Positions 10,526 through 20,907 of a DNA stretch of 64,000 nucleotides are shown piece after piece. The DNA comes from Cryptomeria japonica (lineage: Eukaryota; Streptophyta; Pinopsida; Cupressales; Cupressaceae), in contig NC_081406.1 of the NCBI RefSeq assembly GCF_030272615.1, forward strand, positions 262,405,624 to 262,469,623. Reading direction: 5' to 3'. Each line of letters starts with the position of its first letter. Positions within the stretch are counted from its first letter, which is position 1. The position numbers were made by a program, and so were the translations under genes. A model generated the notes under the pieces. It searched no databases, was not told the DNA's origin, and worked only from the letters and a program-made list of their open reading frames with translations.

Positions 10526-13008
10526 CTAAATTCCACCGGTGGAGGAAGTAACCAAGCTTTTAGTGACCTCTGGTAGGTCAGTCCGTGTTTCCATTTCTTT
10601 AAGCAATGGTTTTTGATCTTCTCCTGTTGCCGGTGGCACTATTACCATGTGAACCTGTTCCTGTTCCGGAGCTTGTTGCTCTTCTTGTCTTTCTGTTTGT
10701 TGCTCCATTTCAGTATCAGTCTGAGTCTCTACATGTTTCTCTGTGTTATCAACTTCAACTTTTCTTTCGTCAATGTTGTCAATTGTCGGTGGCTCACTAG
10801 CCATATCTGTCTTGTCGGTTGTTTCTTTGTCTATCACAATGTTGACTATTTGTGTATCAACATCAACTATGTATAGTACCTCAGGATTATGATTTGTATC
10901 CTTTATGTCCATACTCTCATCTGTCGGTTGATCTTTAGTAGTTATTACCGATGATGTAATTTGAGGCAGTGGGGATGAGTTATCTTTTACTTTGATGCTC
11001 GAAGGTCCACCAACCTTTCCTTTTCCTTTGTCTCTCTCCTTTTGGTATACCTTTATTGGTTTGGGGTTCGTGTACTCTTCCTATTTTTCTTTCTCAACAA
11101 GAAATATGTCCCATGCATTTTTTGTTTCCTCTGTTACTTCATTCACTCTTCCAAACATTAATGCAATATGTCGGTGTGCAGTAGAGAATACTGACCGGTT
11201 GGTTGTTGCAATTAAGTCATCTATCTCCTTAGGTGAGTTTACTAGATAAACAACAAGTAACTTTTCAATTTTGATTTTCTTATCAAGCTCTACAACAACT
11301 TGTCTTCTTGCTTCCAGTCTTTTGAACAATTCATCTGGTAGATCATCTATCACTTCCATTAAGAACTTCTTATAGATGTCCATGTGTAAAATAACACTGT
11401 TTTCAACTTGTTCTTTGTCATCTGCTGACAGTGTATCATAGACCTTTCCTATGTTTTTGAGTTTCCCTTCCTCTGTGATTTCATATAGCAATTTGTCAAG
11501 AGGGGCCATGTTTTGTTTAGTCTTCTTCTTCTTTGGTGTCAACTATTTCTTTGGTGTTGTCTTTCTAATAGGAGACCTCACTGCCTGTTGTTTTTGTCTA
11601 GTCCTTCTAGGCAAAGGTGTGGATGCCAGTGAAGGATCCATTTTCCTTACAACTCTTTTGAAAGTTGCAGGCATGTCACTCTCCGAAGAAGTAGCTACCG
11701 GTGATAGGTGAGTCTCAGGATGTAGAGTTCGTAACTCATCCTCAGTATATCGGTTTGTTTCAATACATCTTCTTTAATAGCCTTAACCTGTCTAGAACCT
11801 CTTCTCACAACTGCTTCAACCTTTTTCACTCTCTTCTTAGATTGAATTTGTTTTTCTATGGTCTCAACACTACCAAATACTTCTTCCTTTGGTTCATTTG
11901 GTGCTTCTAGAAGTGCTTTAGCATAAGTCTCAATTATATGATCATTAGTCTCATAACCCATCTCTGTTATCCAAATTGTTCTTGGGATGACTGCTTCCAT
12001 CCAGATCTCATCCTTTTTTATTACAAAACATATATCATCCTTGTATTTGTTGACAATTTTCTGTGATAGTCTGATTCTTTTGTTCATCCTAACCTTTAGT
12101 GCTTGAAAATAGTCATGAATATTCTTTTCTTTGTTTTCACCCATGTTATTGAATACGTTTGTTAACTATTTTCCTACCGGTATATCAAATCCAAGGTTCT
12201 TACTGCCTATATCGGGAACCTATTTGGTTATGTGTAGCATCAAGCATACAAGTAGATTTCCAAATCTAAAAGTTCCTTTCTTATCCTTCTTGATTTTGCC
12301 TAAGTTATCAATCAACTCATCTTTTAACCATTCACATACATCAATTTTTACATTGTCTTTAACCATGTCATAAACACTTTTAATGCATAAACTGGAAACT
12401 GAGTTAAGTCTGTTTGCATGAGTTGCTTTGTACCCTAAAATCATGCTAACAAATCTCACATTTATATCAGTCACATCATTAACTCTCAGAGACCTTCTGT
12501 CTGATGTTGCACCAGTTAAGTTCATTACTAGGTCATTGGAGACCTTCTTAGTCTTGTTTGGTCTATTACCGGTGGAAGGTAACCCTGTTACTACTTTCAC
12601 AGCTTCCTTTGTAATTTTGTGTACTGAATCAAGCCAAAAGAATGAACCATGTACCCTGCTTAAAACTATCCTAATCACCTCCTTGGGAAATTCAGGAATG
12701 CAGAGGATTTCAGTGAATCCTAGGGCTTCAACAATTTTATGTTTAGGTTTTATATTACCGGAATTGTCACATATAATAGTCTTATACATGCTTTTAATTT
12801 CTTCATCTCCTAATTCCTCTATGTTGCAATGAATATATATTCGGGGATCTTCTGCGAAAACAACTCCTTTTGGAATTTGAGAAAAAGCACCTACATTGTC
12901 ATCTTTCTTAGCTACCTCAGGAACTAGCTGAAATACGGGCCTAGGGCATTTTATAACCTCGACTACTATACGGTTTGCTATGAATTCAGGTGCAGAGGAG
13001 GATGCCAT
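10526..13008 (-). pseudogene. Unrecognised ORF2 of the nested element, about 800 residues
   Basis: Starting MASSSAPEFIANRIVVEVI at 13008, the frame runs to 11695 with two in-frame TAG codons (one at 12220-12222). It then continues in another frame from about 11745 to a TAG at 10526-10528, implying one frameshift. The N-terminal third contains HGSFFWLDSVHKITKEAV and VVTGLPSTGNRP. The middle is Lys-rich with a basic patch (QSKKRVKKVEAVVRRGSR). Then comes a helical part (LDKLLYEITEEGKLKNIGKV) and a C-terminal Gln/Glu-rich tail (TEMEQQTERQEEQQAPEQEQ). No RT, integrase, RNase H or protease motif was seen. It could be an extra structural protein, a captured host gene or a divergent envelope-like ORF; none of these is supported over the others. 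Confidence 0.6.
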
Positions 13009-13352
13009 GATGATAAATACCTTTTTCTGCCTTTGGATGGATTGATTGTTGAAGTGCTTTGCCTCTTTTCTCAAAATCCCTTAGCTCTGCAAATTCCGCG
13101 CTTTTTAAATGTTTGAAATCTTAGTGAAGTGAAATGGAGCCAAAACCATAAATTTATAATGTTTATTTGCCATCTACCACATTTAATGTATGCCGGTTAA
13201 GTAGTCACTTAACATTGTCTGTCGGTATAGAAGTAATTTCCAACTTCTCACCATTAATCGAGGGAATTATAGCATATGTCTCATTGATTGCCAAACCCTC
13301 AAGAAAATTTTCTTCAATTTGATGAAGAGCTTCCTGCCGGTGGAGTATTACT

Positions 13353-14520
13353 CTATCCTACCGATGAAGCATCACTCTGTCCTGCCGGTGAAGCATTGAT
13401 TGGTTCTACCGGTGGAGGAGTATTCCCAACAATATTTAGGCTGAACTTTCTAATCCATTGTTTTGAGAATTCTTGCTTAACCTCTTCAATTTTTTCTTTA
13501 CCTTTCAAGCTAGAACTTTTGTTGTCTGCCAGTGATCCTTTACTTCTACAGAATTTAGCAATGTGCCCAATCTTGTTACATGCATAACAAGTCACATTAT
13601 TCTTCTAAATAGCTTTCCCATAACCTATGTCGGTTTGTGTTCTGCATTGATTAGATAGGTGTCCAAATCTTCCACAAACATAACATCTCACATTCATTCT
13701 GCAATTTTCAGAGTTGTGACCAACTTTGTTGCATTTTGATCATTGACTGGTGGATGTGTTGATATTCTGATAATTTCTAGATCTACATTCATTTTCTCTA
13801 TGACCATACTTATTACAGTTAAAGCATTTTCCATTGAATTTATAAGCATTAGGTTGTCTTACCAATTTGCTATGATCCTGTGTATTTGCAATACCAGATA
13901 TTTCACCAACTTCAAAGCCAATTCTAGAAGTGTCACCTTTAGATTTTTGATTCTTCAGCAAGTTACCAAGTTCCTCTGAGCTTTTCTTGAATTTCTCTTT
14001 ATGTTGATTTGTAGTAGCTAGTTCTCTTTCTAAGACTTCTTTCTGCCTCATCAGTTCATTGGAGTCATTCTGAGTGTGCATCAGATCTATCTTCAACAAA
14101 TCATTTTCATAACTGAGTCTTGTGTTTTCATTTGCAACATCACTTAGTCTTCTGGTCAAATCTTCTTCATTCTTCTTTCTATCCTCAATTTCTTTACAAA
14201 ATCTCATAGTCATATCCTACATCTCATTCTTTGTTGTCATGTTCTCTTGTTTCAGCTTGTTTATCATATCATTAAGAGTTTCTTTTTCATCATTCTCATT
14301 TTGCATCTTTTCACAAAGTTCTCTTCTCTTGTTTCTTCAAATAGTAAGATTTTCTTGAAGTGCCTAAATGATATCCTGGGCTGCGTTTAAATCACCTTCT
14401 AGTTTGATATTTTTCAATTTCTCTACATCATAGTCTGAAAGAGATGCTTCTAGTTGCTTCATCAGATTTTCCATATCTATCGGTGTCAAGATCTTCCTCA
14501 AGTTGTTAGGCTTCTGAAAA
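13353..14520 (-). pseudogene. gag: gag of nested element: coiled coil plus four zinc knuckles
   Basis: One frame from 14520 to 13353 with several stops (TAG 14364-14366, a TGA near 14320, TAG 14217-14219, TGA 13740-13742, TAG 13605-13607) but no frameshift. After the primer-binding site come LRKILTPIDMENLMKQLEAS, a long heptad-rich coiled coil (ENTRLSYENDLLKIDLMHTQ), then zinc knuckles CFNCNKYGHRENEC, xSKCNKVGHNSENC, CYVCGRFGHLSNQC and CYACNKIGHIAKFC. In the second knuckle the first Cys position is the TGA codon. The usual N-terminal capsid region of Copia gag is short or missing. Zinc knuckles bind the RNA genome during packaging. Confidence 0.72.
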
Positions 14521-14531
14521 TAGAGGACCAA

Positions 14532-14543
14532 GCTCTGATACCA
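14532..14543 (-). other. Primer-binding site of nested element
   Basis: GCTCTGATACCA on the plus strand is TGGTATCAGAGC on the minus strand, two bases inside the LTR end. It proves that the element reads right to left and that 14546-15343 is its 5' LTR. Confidence 0.9.
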
Positions 14544-14545
14544 TA

Positions 14546-15343
14546 TGTTAGGATTCCCACAGATACTAAGAGGGAGGGGTGAATCAGTATCTAACCAGTT
14601 GATTGAATTTCTTAACTTAAAACATGTAGAACATATTATAACAGTGTACCAGTATGCAAGAAATAATGCAATAGAAAGAATTAAAAGCAACCACATGAAA
14701 AACACACCATAACACAATGATTTAATGAGGAAACCCGATGTGGGAAAAACCTCAGTGGGATTTGTGACCCACAATATTCACTTACTGGCCAATAAGAGAA
14801 TATTACTGCTACAAGAGGGGCTTGCACATGTAGGAAGGCCAACTGCCTAGAGCTCACTGCTCAATGGGAAGTCTCATTGACTTACAATGATAGATTATAT
14901 AAATCCAATATCTTGTACTGCTTCAAAATAGCATCTATAATGCCAGATCTAGTACCGGTTTCTGCTCTGCTTCTTACATAAACCCTTAACCTATAATTCG
15001 CATAATAGGTCTGCCTTATTTTACCTAAATATAATCTTCTCACTTACTTACAAATGTTCTATAATGATCTCTCTTATATAAGAGTCATTTTACAATGATG
15101 TCAAGTCGGCTTACAAAGATTTTACAATAATAAACAAAATATAATATAACAAAAATCCTGTCGGCCTCTGTGCTAGTATGCTTCCTTTCTTTGCCAGTGC
15201 TAGTGGTCTGAGTGCCGATGTAGAGTCTGATCTTGCTAGTGCCAATATAATGCCTTGCCAATGCCATAGGATTGTAAGGTTGCCATCAATGACAAAACCT
15301 TCAATCACCTACAATGTCTCATTGCAGTGTGCATATGCCAACA
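14546..15343 (-). repeat. 5' LTR of nested element
   Basis: 798 bp. On the minus strand it starts TGTTGGCATATGC and ends GAATCCTAACA. It contains the block GAGGTTTTTCCCACATCGGG near its end, similar to the GAGGTTTTTCCCATCTTGGG block of the outer LTR, which argues that this copy is in the ancestral arrangement. A palindromic TATA element (CTCTTATATAAGAG) lies at 15070-15083. This copy is the reference for the inversion in the other LTR. Confidence 0.85.
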
Positions 15344-15348
15344 GATAG
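15344..15348. repeat. Target-site duplication, right copy (GATAG)
   Basis: Exact copy of 9756-9760, following the CCAACA terminus of the nested element. Confidence 0.88.
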
Positions 15349-16858
15349 ATGCAGATCAACAAAAAGCTTATGGGAGAGATTGAAGAAGCTCTATGGAAAT
15401 GAGCCTACTACTGTAGAACCGACTTGTGATGATAGAATGAGAAATGTATCTCATGTATCTGCAGATGATGAAGGCAGATCTACTAGCAGCCGCAACAATG
15501 ATGAAGAGGGAACCCACCTCTTTATGGCTAAAGAATCAGATGATGAGAGGCACACATCTGAGAATGATCATGCAGATTACTCCTACCGGCAAGATGTGTT
15601 TGGCAGTGATAGTGAAGGTGAAGAAGAAGAGGAAGCAGAAGTTGACCTTGAAGGAGAGCTTGTAAATGCACTTGAAGAACTCAAAAGAGTAAGAAATGAA
15701 TACAAGCTATTCAAGAATGCTTCTATAGTGGAGCAGAACCGGTTGATAAAATGCCTTGAAGAATATGAGAAATGCATCTCAGAGTTGAACTCTCTAGAAG
15801 AAGGCACCAAGGAGTGTCGGTGTGAAGATCTAGCATCTAGGCTAGAAGTAAAAAATAAAGAATATCAACAACTGCTTGGAGAAATGGACATTCTCAAAAT
15901 GACCTTGAGAAGTGTCAGGATGAGCTCAAGGTAAGAATCCAGTTTGATGGCAGCAGTGATGCCTTGGACAAAATGTTGAAAAAGCAAAAGCATGCCAAGG
16001 ACACTGAAGGATTAGGAAGTGGTGCCAGTGAATGATCCACCAGCAAGAATGTCCCTCACAATGACATTCTGTTTGTGTCCTCAAATGGAGAAAACAAGGG
16101 ACAAACCTTCATAGTTAGAAATGCTCCCCAGAAGAAGGTTGACCTAAATAGAACCGGTGAAGACTTGCAGACAAGAATGAAGACCGATGTTACAAGAAGG
16201 AGGAACAATGTAGATCCCAAAGGAAAAGGGGAGATAGGAGAAGATAGCTTCACCAAAAGAAGGAACATGAAAAGACAACAAAGAAGACCTCCTACCGACA
16301 GAGGACAAAGGAATACTACCACACACAAGACAAAGCAAGTGCAAGAGAAGAAGAGACCAGAAGGAAGGGTTCCACAAAATGGACAACCAAGGATCCATCC
16401 TCAAAGATGTAGAAATGGAGATGCTAAACCAGTAAGATCTCCTCATGTATAGTAGAATAAATTTGTAATTCATATGCCATCCTTCTCCGGTTATTTATTT
16501 GCCTGTAATGGTCATGGCCATAGGGCAGAAGAATGTAGAAAGAGATCTAGAAGGAATAATCTAGGATCTCATAGATTTCCTTCATATGAGAAAAATGTAT
16601 CCAGGAGTAGATACATGCATATCCCCTCTCCTGGTTATGCAAATGATGTTTGTTATAACTACAATGGAATTGGCCATAGAGAGTTTGAATGTAGGAAGAG
16701 GAACTTGTAGACACATGGAGGTCGGTATAGCAGCTATGCTCGACATAGAAATGGATACAAAGCATATGGAAGACATAGACCTACATGAAACCAAAGGAGA
16801 ATTATCCCTGCAAGATCAAGTGGTCCACCGGTTTTGGTTGCCATTCACAACAACATGA
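15349..16858 (+). pseudogene. gag: gag, C-terminal part (outer Copia-type element)
   Basis: Resumes the interrupted frame with RSTKSLWERLKKLYGNE, the Ala/Ser-Lys-x-Leu-Trp element of plant Copia gag. An acidic segment (GSDSEGEEEEEAEVDLEGEL), a coiled coil (15660-15910) and a TAA at 15932-15934 follow, then a frameshift near 15960 and a basic region (TKRRNMKRQQRRPPTDRGQR). Two degenerate zinc knuckles come next: FACNGHGHRAEEC has lost its first Cys, and CYNYNGIGHREFEC has Tyr in place of the second. Both losses would weaken RNA binding. The remaining text to about 17100 is broken. No pol follows. Confidence 0.7.
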
Positions 16859-18416
16859 CCAAAAGAAGATGGTCAAACCGGTATGTTAGAAAATTCCCCA
16901 ATCATGAGGTTGGGATGGATGTTGTGTGCTACTATAGCACTGCTTCAGGTTGTGATGCAAAATCCAAAAATGTAATGACCAATCTGCAGAAAAGGTAGGA
17001 CCTGCTCCCAAGACTGAAAATGGGAAGAAGAATGAGACCAAGCAGGTATGGAGGAAGAGGCAAGAGGATGCAACTATGGACCAACACTGTGCATTTAATG
17101 CATAGGTAATATCTCCTAAGGCCTAAAGGAGATGTAGTATCCTAGGGGGAGTAATATATTGAACTTGTCATTCACCCCCTCAGTAAAGAACACATGGAAT
17201 AACAAGATGCTATCGATATAAAGGATGGAAATGAGAAGATAAGTGTGTGTAGTGGTTGCCTTGGCTAAACACCTACAAATGAAAGATAGATCACTGTTGA
17301 TGTGTCAATGGATGGAGATTAACAATTAAATTAGATGCAAAGTGACACAAAATTATAGGAGTTACATGAAGGTGCTCTAGTAGTGATGGTGGACTGGTAC
17401 AAGAAATCGGTATGTGCAAGATGTTGCCGACATGATTGCTAAATAGGTACTTGTAGATTATGTAAGACAATAAGGTTGGAGATCATTGCATTAGCCCTAA
17501 CAACATGGAATGGGAATTTATGTCTCAGGTGGTGTTGATGAAGACCTGAATGACATATGTTGGCCCAGTTGTTGATCATGCAGTCATACATGCTTTAGGC
17601 TAACCGATTTGATTTATGACTTGATGATGATAATGTATGGCATTGTATACATCCAAGATCATGTCTCAGGTTGTGGTGAAATAATGGAACTGGAAGAGCA
17701 TTAGATGATCACATTTGCACAGCTCAACTAGTATGAGAAGAAGATCGGAGCCCCGGTATTGGTTCTGACCGACATTGTGGACCTGAAATGCATAACTTAG
17801 GGGGAGTTCAAGTGTTTTTGAAGTAGAGCCGACATTCTTGAACTTGTGAGGATACTGACTTCCTAGACTGCAGATGATGGAAACTGTTGTAGGAGTACCC
17901 AGAAGAATTTCATAGTTAAGGGTATCTACGTTTCATTTAGTTGGTTGTATTCATAGTACAATCACATTTGATTCTAAAGAAATTTGGGATCAAACAGATG
18001 GTAATGTAGTTTGACTGGCAGGCAAGTAGTATTCACTAACACAACCTTCTGCAATTGAGTGCTTTAACAAGTAGTATCAGATTTGCATGCTCAAATTGGT
18101 GTTAGTTGATGGTTGAGTCCTCCATCTCAAGTGTTGTGACTTGAGAAGATGTAACAAGTGGTATCAAAGGAGGAGATACATCTGGTAAAGAAAAGGGGGA
18201 GAAAGAGTTTTGTTAGTGACCGATAAATACAAGGAGGAATGGTATCCTGACATTCCCCTTTTCCATTGTTGTCAAAGTGGGAGAAAGATTTAGTAGTATA
18301 CCGCATACTACTTGTGTGGGAATCCATGGATTATACAAAGTGGAAGATTTGGATCACACAAAGGAGGAGAGAGACTATATAGTATGCCAGATACTACATG
18401 TGTTGACATCAATGCC
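16859..18416 (+). other. Non-coding 3' internal region of outer element
   Basis: About 1.5 kb with stops in all frames and no recognisable protease, integrase, reverse transcriptase or RNase H motif. This is where pol would be expected. A short open frame near 18277-18495 crosses the LTR edge and is not a gene. The region most resembles a long 3' untranslated segment. Confidence 0.55.
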
Positions 18417-18428
18417 AAAGGGGGAGAT
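18417..18428 (+). other. Polypurine tract of outer element
   Basis: AAAGGGGGAGAT immediately before TGTTGGCATTG at 18429. It would prime plus-strand DNA synthesis and fixes the 5' edge of the 3' LTR. Confidence 0.85.
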
Positions 18429-20907
18429 TGTTGGCATTGTGTTGTCATTGATGTCAACTGGTATAGAAGGACAACCGGTATGGGAATATAGTTGATGTGC
18501 AGTCATTGATGTCAACTAGTGTTGCAGGTCACTGGTAAGGAAGATAATGTCATTCAGAGGAATGATCACTAGAGTCACCAATAAACAAGTTAGTGTTTGA
18601 CTTGTGTGGATGAAATAGATAGGTTACCAGTATAGTCTATCACTGGTAGAGAGAGGATGTCAACTGGTAAGTGATGTGTTGACAGTGAGTAGCTGCCAAC
18701 CGACAAGCTTATGACCAGTGTACAAGTAGGATGAGCAAGATTTTGAGTTGTTGTTTGTGATGAAGAGGCAGAATGTTACCTATACACATAAACACAAGAG
18801 GAGAAGAATGTATAGGTCACTGATATGTTGTGTGGATGCAGAACAACGTGACTCCCATTGGATAGAGATGCAGTCACCATGTGAAGAGATGACTGACAAT
18901 GAATGTGCCCACACTAGTTCACATGTGCCTGTTTGAAGATATACTGCACAAACAGGGAAGCCACATGAGTGCATTGCAGAATGCAAATGACAAGGATTCA
19001 TTACCACTGGTAAGTGGAGCTTATCTCCTATTATATATAGTGTGCATCATAGTTCTATGAGATAAGGAAGAAGAGGTAAAGGCAGGTGTTTGAAGGCTCA
19101 CATCAGATCTACCAGTGATTCAAAGGAATACCTCAAGTGAATGAGATTAGGGATATGCATTGGACTAACAAAGAAGGCATGTTGAGTTGCCGGTACAAAT
19201 GGAGAGTGATGGGATTGTCACTTTGACAAACCGATTGAGATATGGTCTGGGTTGATGAAGAAGAAGGCAAAGTGGAGCAGTTGTAGAGAGTGTATGCAGC
19301 CGGTATGCAAATGCCTTAGATGGAATCAGTTGAGGTTCATGACATGATGTCATCAAAATGGCTACCGATGAGTATGAGAACCGATAAGGAAGCAAAGAGG
19401 CTAAGTGATGTGCTTCTATCTGATGAGAAGGAGCATGCTATAGATAGACATGTCTGGCGACCGGTTTAGGTGCTCCATCGATAGAGCAACAAAGTGCAGA
19501 CATGAAGGGTAACCAGTAAAGTGTGAGATACTGACAGGGTTAGTGAACCGACATAAAGGAAGGACCAGTTGTGTGTTGATTGTCGGTGACCGAGTCTAGC
19601 TGACATAAATATCTTTGCTGAAGTGGATATCGACATGGATGCCATGTGGAGTTGAAATGGCAAGCTCGCAGAGGTCAGTGAAGTGCCATGTAGGGATAGG
19701 TGTTTCTACAGGTGTGCATTTAATATGGAGCTTGTGATTTGTGGATCAGATTAGAAGAGTGCAGCTTGAGGAAGAGTGAATGACAAAGAAAGATCAGGGA
19801 GTTGTTGGCACCTTAATTGAAGCAAGGGAAATCAGATTGCAGGAGGACCTCGAGAAGGAAACAACTGAGATATTTATGGTGTTTTGACAGATGCAAGTCC
19901 ATATACAGGACCATGTTTGCTAAGTTTAGAAAACGTGTATTGGAAGGCACGTTAATGGTGGTGATGTGCAGACAGCTATTTTGGAGATCAGATCGAATAA
20001 GACTTGGTTGGATTTGGTTTGTCTCAAGGTTGATGAGAAAACCCTAACTACCTAAATTTGAATTGTCTTTTTGGCAAGAAAACTAGGATATAAATATGCA
20101 AGCCAAAATTGTTGAGAAGAGTTGCTGAAGGAGAGAGTATTGCCGCTGGATGAGGGAGTGTTGTTGTATGTAAGGTGAAATCAGTCAAGTACTCATCAAG
20201 AAGAAGAAGAAGAAGAGACTGAGTGTGAGGAAGAACAAGGTTGAAGTGTTCAACCTGCAATAGAAGTGTAGAACCGGTAGTGACCATACCAACAGAGAAG
20301 AAGTGAAGGAAATTGTAGAGAAGGTAGGTACAGAGCCATCAGAGTGTAGTACCGATGGAGAGAAACATAGCAGCGAAGAGAAGAGGCAACCAGAAGAGAG
20401 AACGAACAGTGAACTAGATAGAAGATCCAGTAGAGAGATTTGAATAAGTGTTACAAAATCCATTTGTAACAAGGCTATTAACTTATAAATGATTATGTTT
20501 TTGTATTCATCGAGTTGGAGGTCGGTACAAGGGTTGTAGCTCCTTGGGTTGGAGCCCTAAATCAGGGGTTGTAGCTCCTTGGGTCGGTTCCCTAAAATCG
20601 AGGGTTGGTGCTCCTTGGGTTGGTGCCCTAAACATTGTAATCAGAGATTGATTGTGAGGCTGGATTGGAGCAGTAGTCTCCAACAACATTTCTCACCAAG
20701 GTTTTTACCATCTTAGGTTTTCCTCGTACATGCTGGTGTTATGTGATGTCCCTCTTGTGTGAATACATTTGTGTTTAGTCTCCTCACCAACCAGTAAGTC
20801 TGCATTAAGTTAGATCTATTAACTAGTATACTCGCATAAGGTTGTTAAAGGGAAAGGATTGAGAATCACTTATTCACTCCCCTCTCAGTGGTGCATTGTG
20901 TCTAACA
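18429..20907 (+). repeat. 3' LTR of outer Copia-type element
   Basis: 2479 bp, same ends as the 5' LTR (TGTTGGCATTG to GTCTAACA), with TATAAATA at 20099-20106. Hand comparison of the first 370 bp shows about 26 differences, mainly C/T and G/A, in line with old, methylated sequence. Confidence 0.93.
20533..20632 (+). repeat. 35-bp tandem repeat in 3' LTR, three copies
   Basis: Units start near 20533, 20568 and 20604. They correspond to the four-unit array at 9032-9166. One unit has been replaced by GAGGTCGGTACAAG. Confidence 0.8.

Larger units (their letters stand above)
9761..15343 (-). mobile_element. Nested Copia-type LTR element, minus strand, gag plus unknown ORF
   Basis: Ends TGTTAGG (9761) and CCAACA (15343) are flanked by perfect GATAG duplications. 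Reading on the minus strand: 5' LTR (15343-14546), primer-binding site TGGTATCAGAGC (14543-14532), gag with coiled coil and zinc knuckles (14520-13353), an unrecognised ORF (13008-10526) and a rearranged 3' LTR (10523-9761). No protease, integrase or reverse transcriptase is present, so it is non-autonomous. The outer LTR-proximal segments differ at about 14 of 203 sites (about 7 percent). It sits inside the gag of the outer element in opposite orientation, and removing it with one GATAG restores that frame. Confidence 0.88.
6955..20907 (+). mobile_element. Copia-type LTR retrotransposon, gag-only, with a nested insertion
   Basis: Two direct LTRs (6955-9439 and 18429-20907) start TGTTGGCATTGTG and end GTCTAACA. 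A primer-binding site (TGGTATCAGAGC) follows the first and a purine tract (AAAGGGGGAGAT) precedes the second. Flanks GAGTG (6950-6954) and TAGTG (20908-20912) are a target duplication with one mismatch, within a unit of the GA-rich array. Inside is a gag frame with coiled-coil and zinc-knuckle-like parts, split by another element. No protease, integrase or reverse transcriptase motifs were found, so this is a non-autonomous element. Without the nested insertion it is about 8.4 kb. About 26 differences in the first 370 aligned LTR bases (about 7 percent, mostly transitions) mark an old insertion. Confidence 0.9.
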
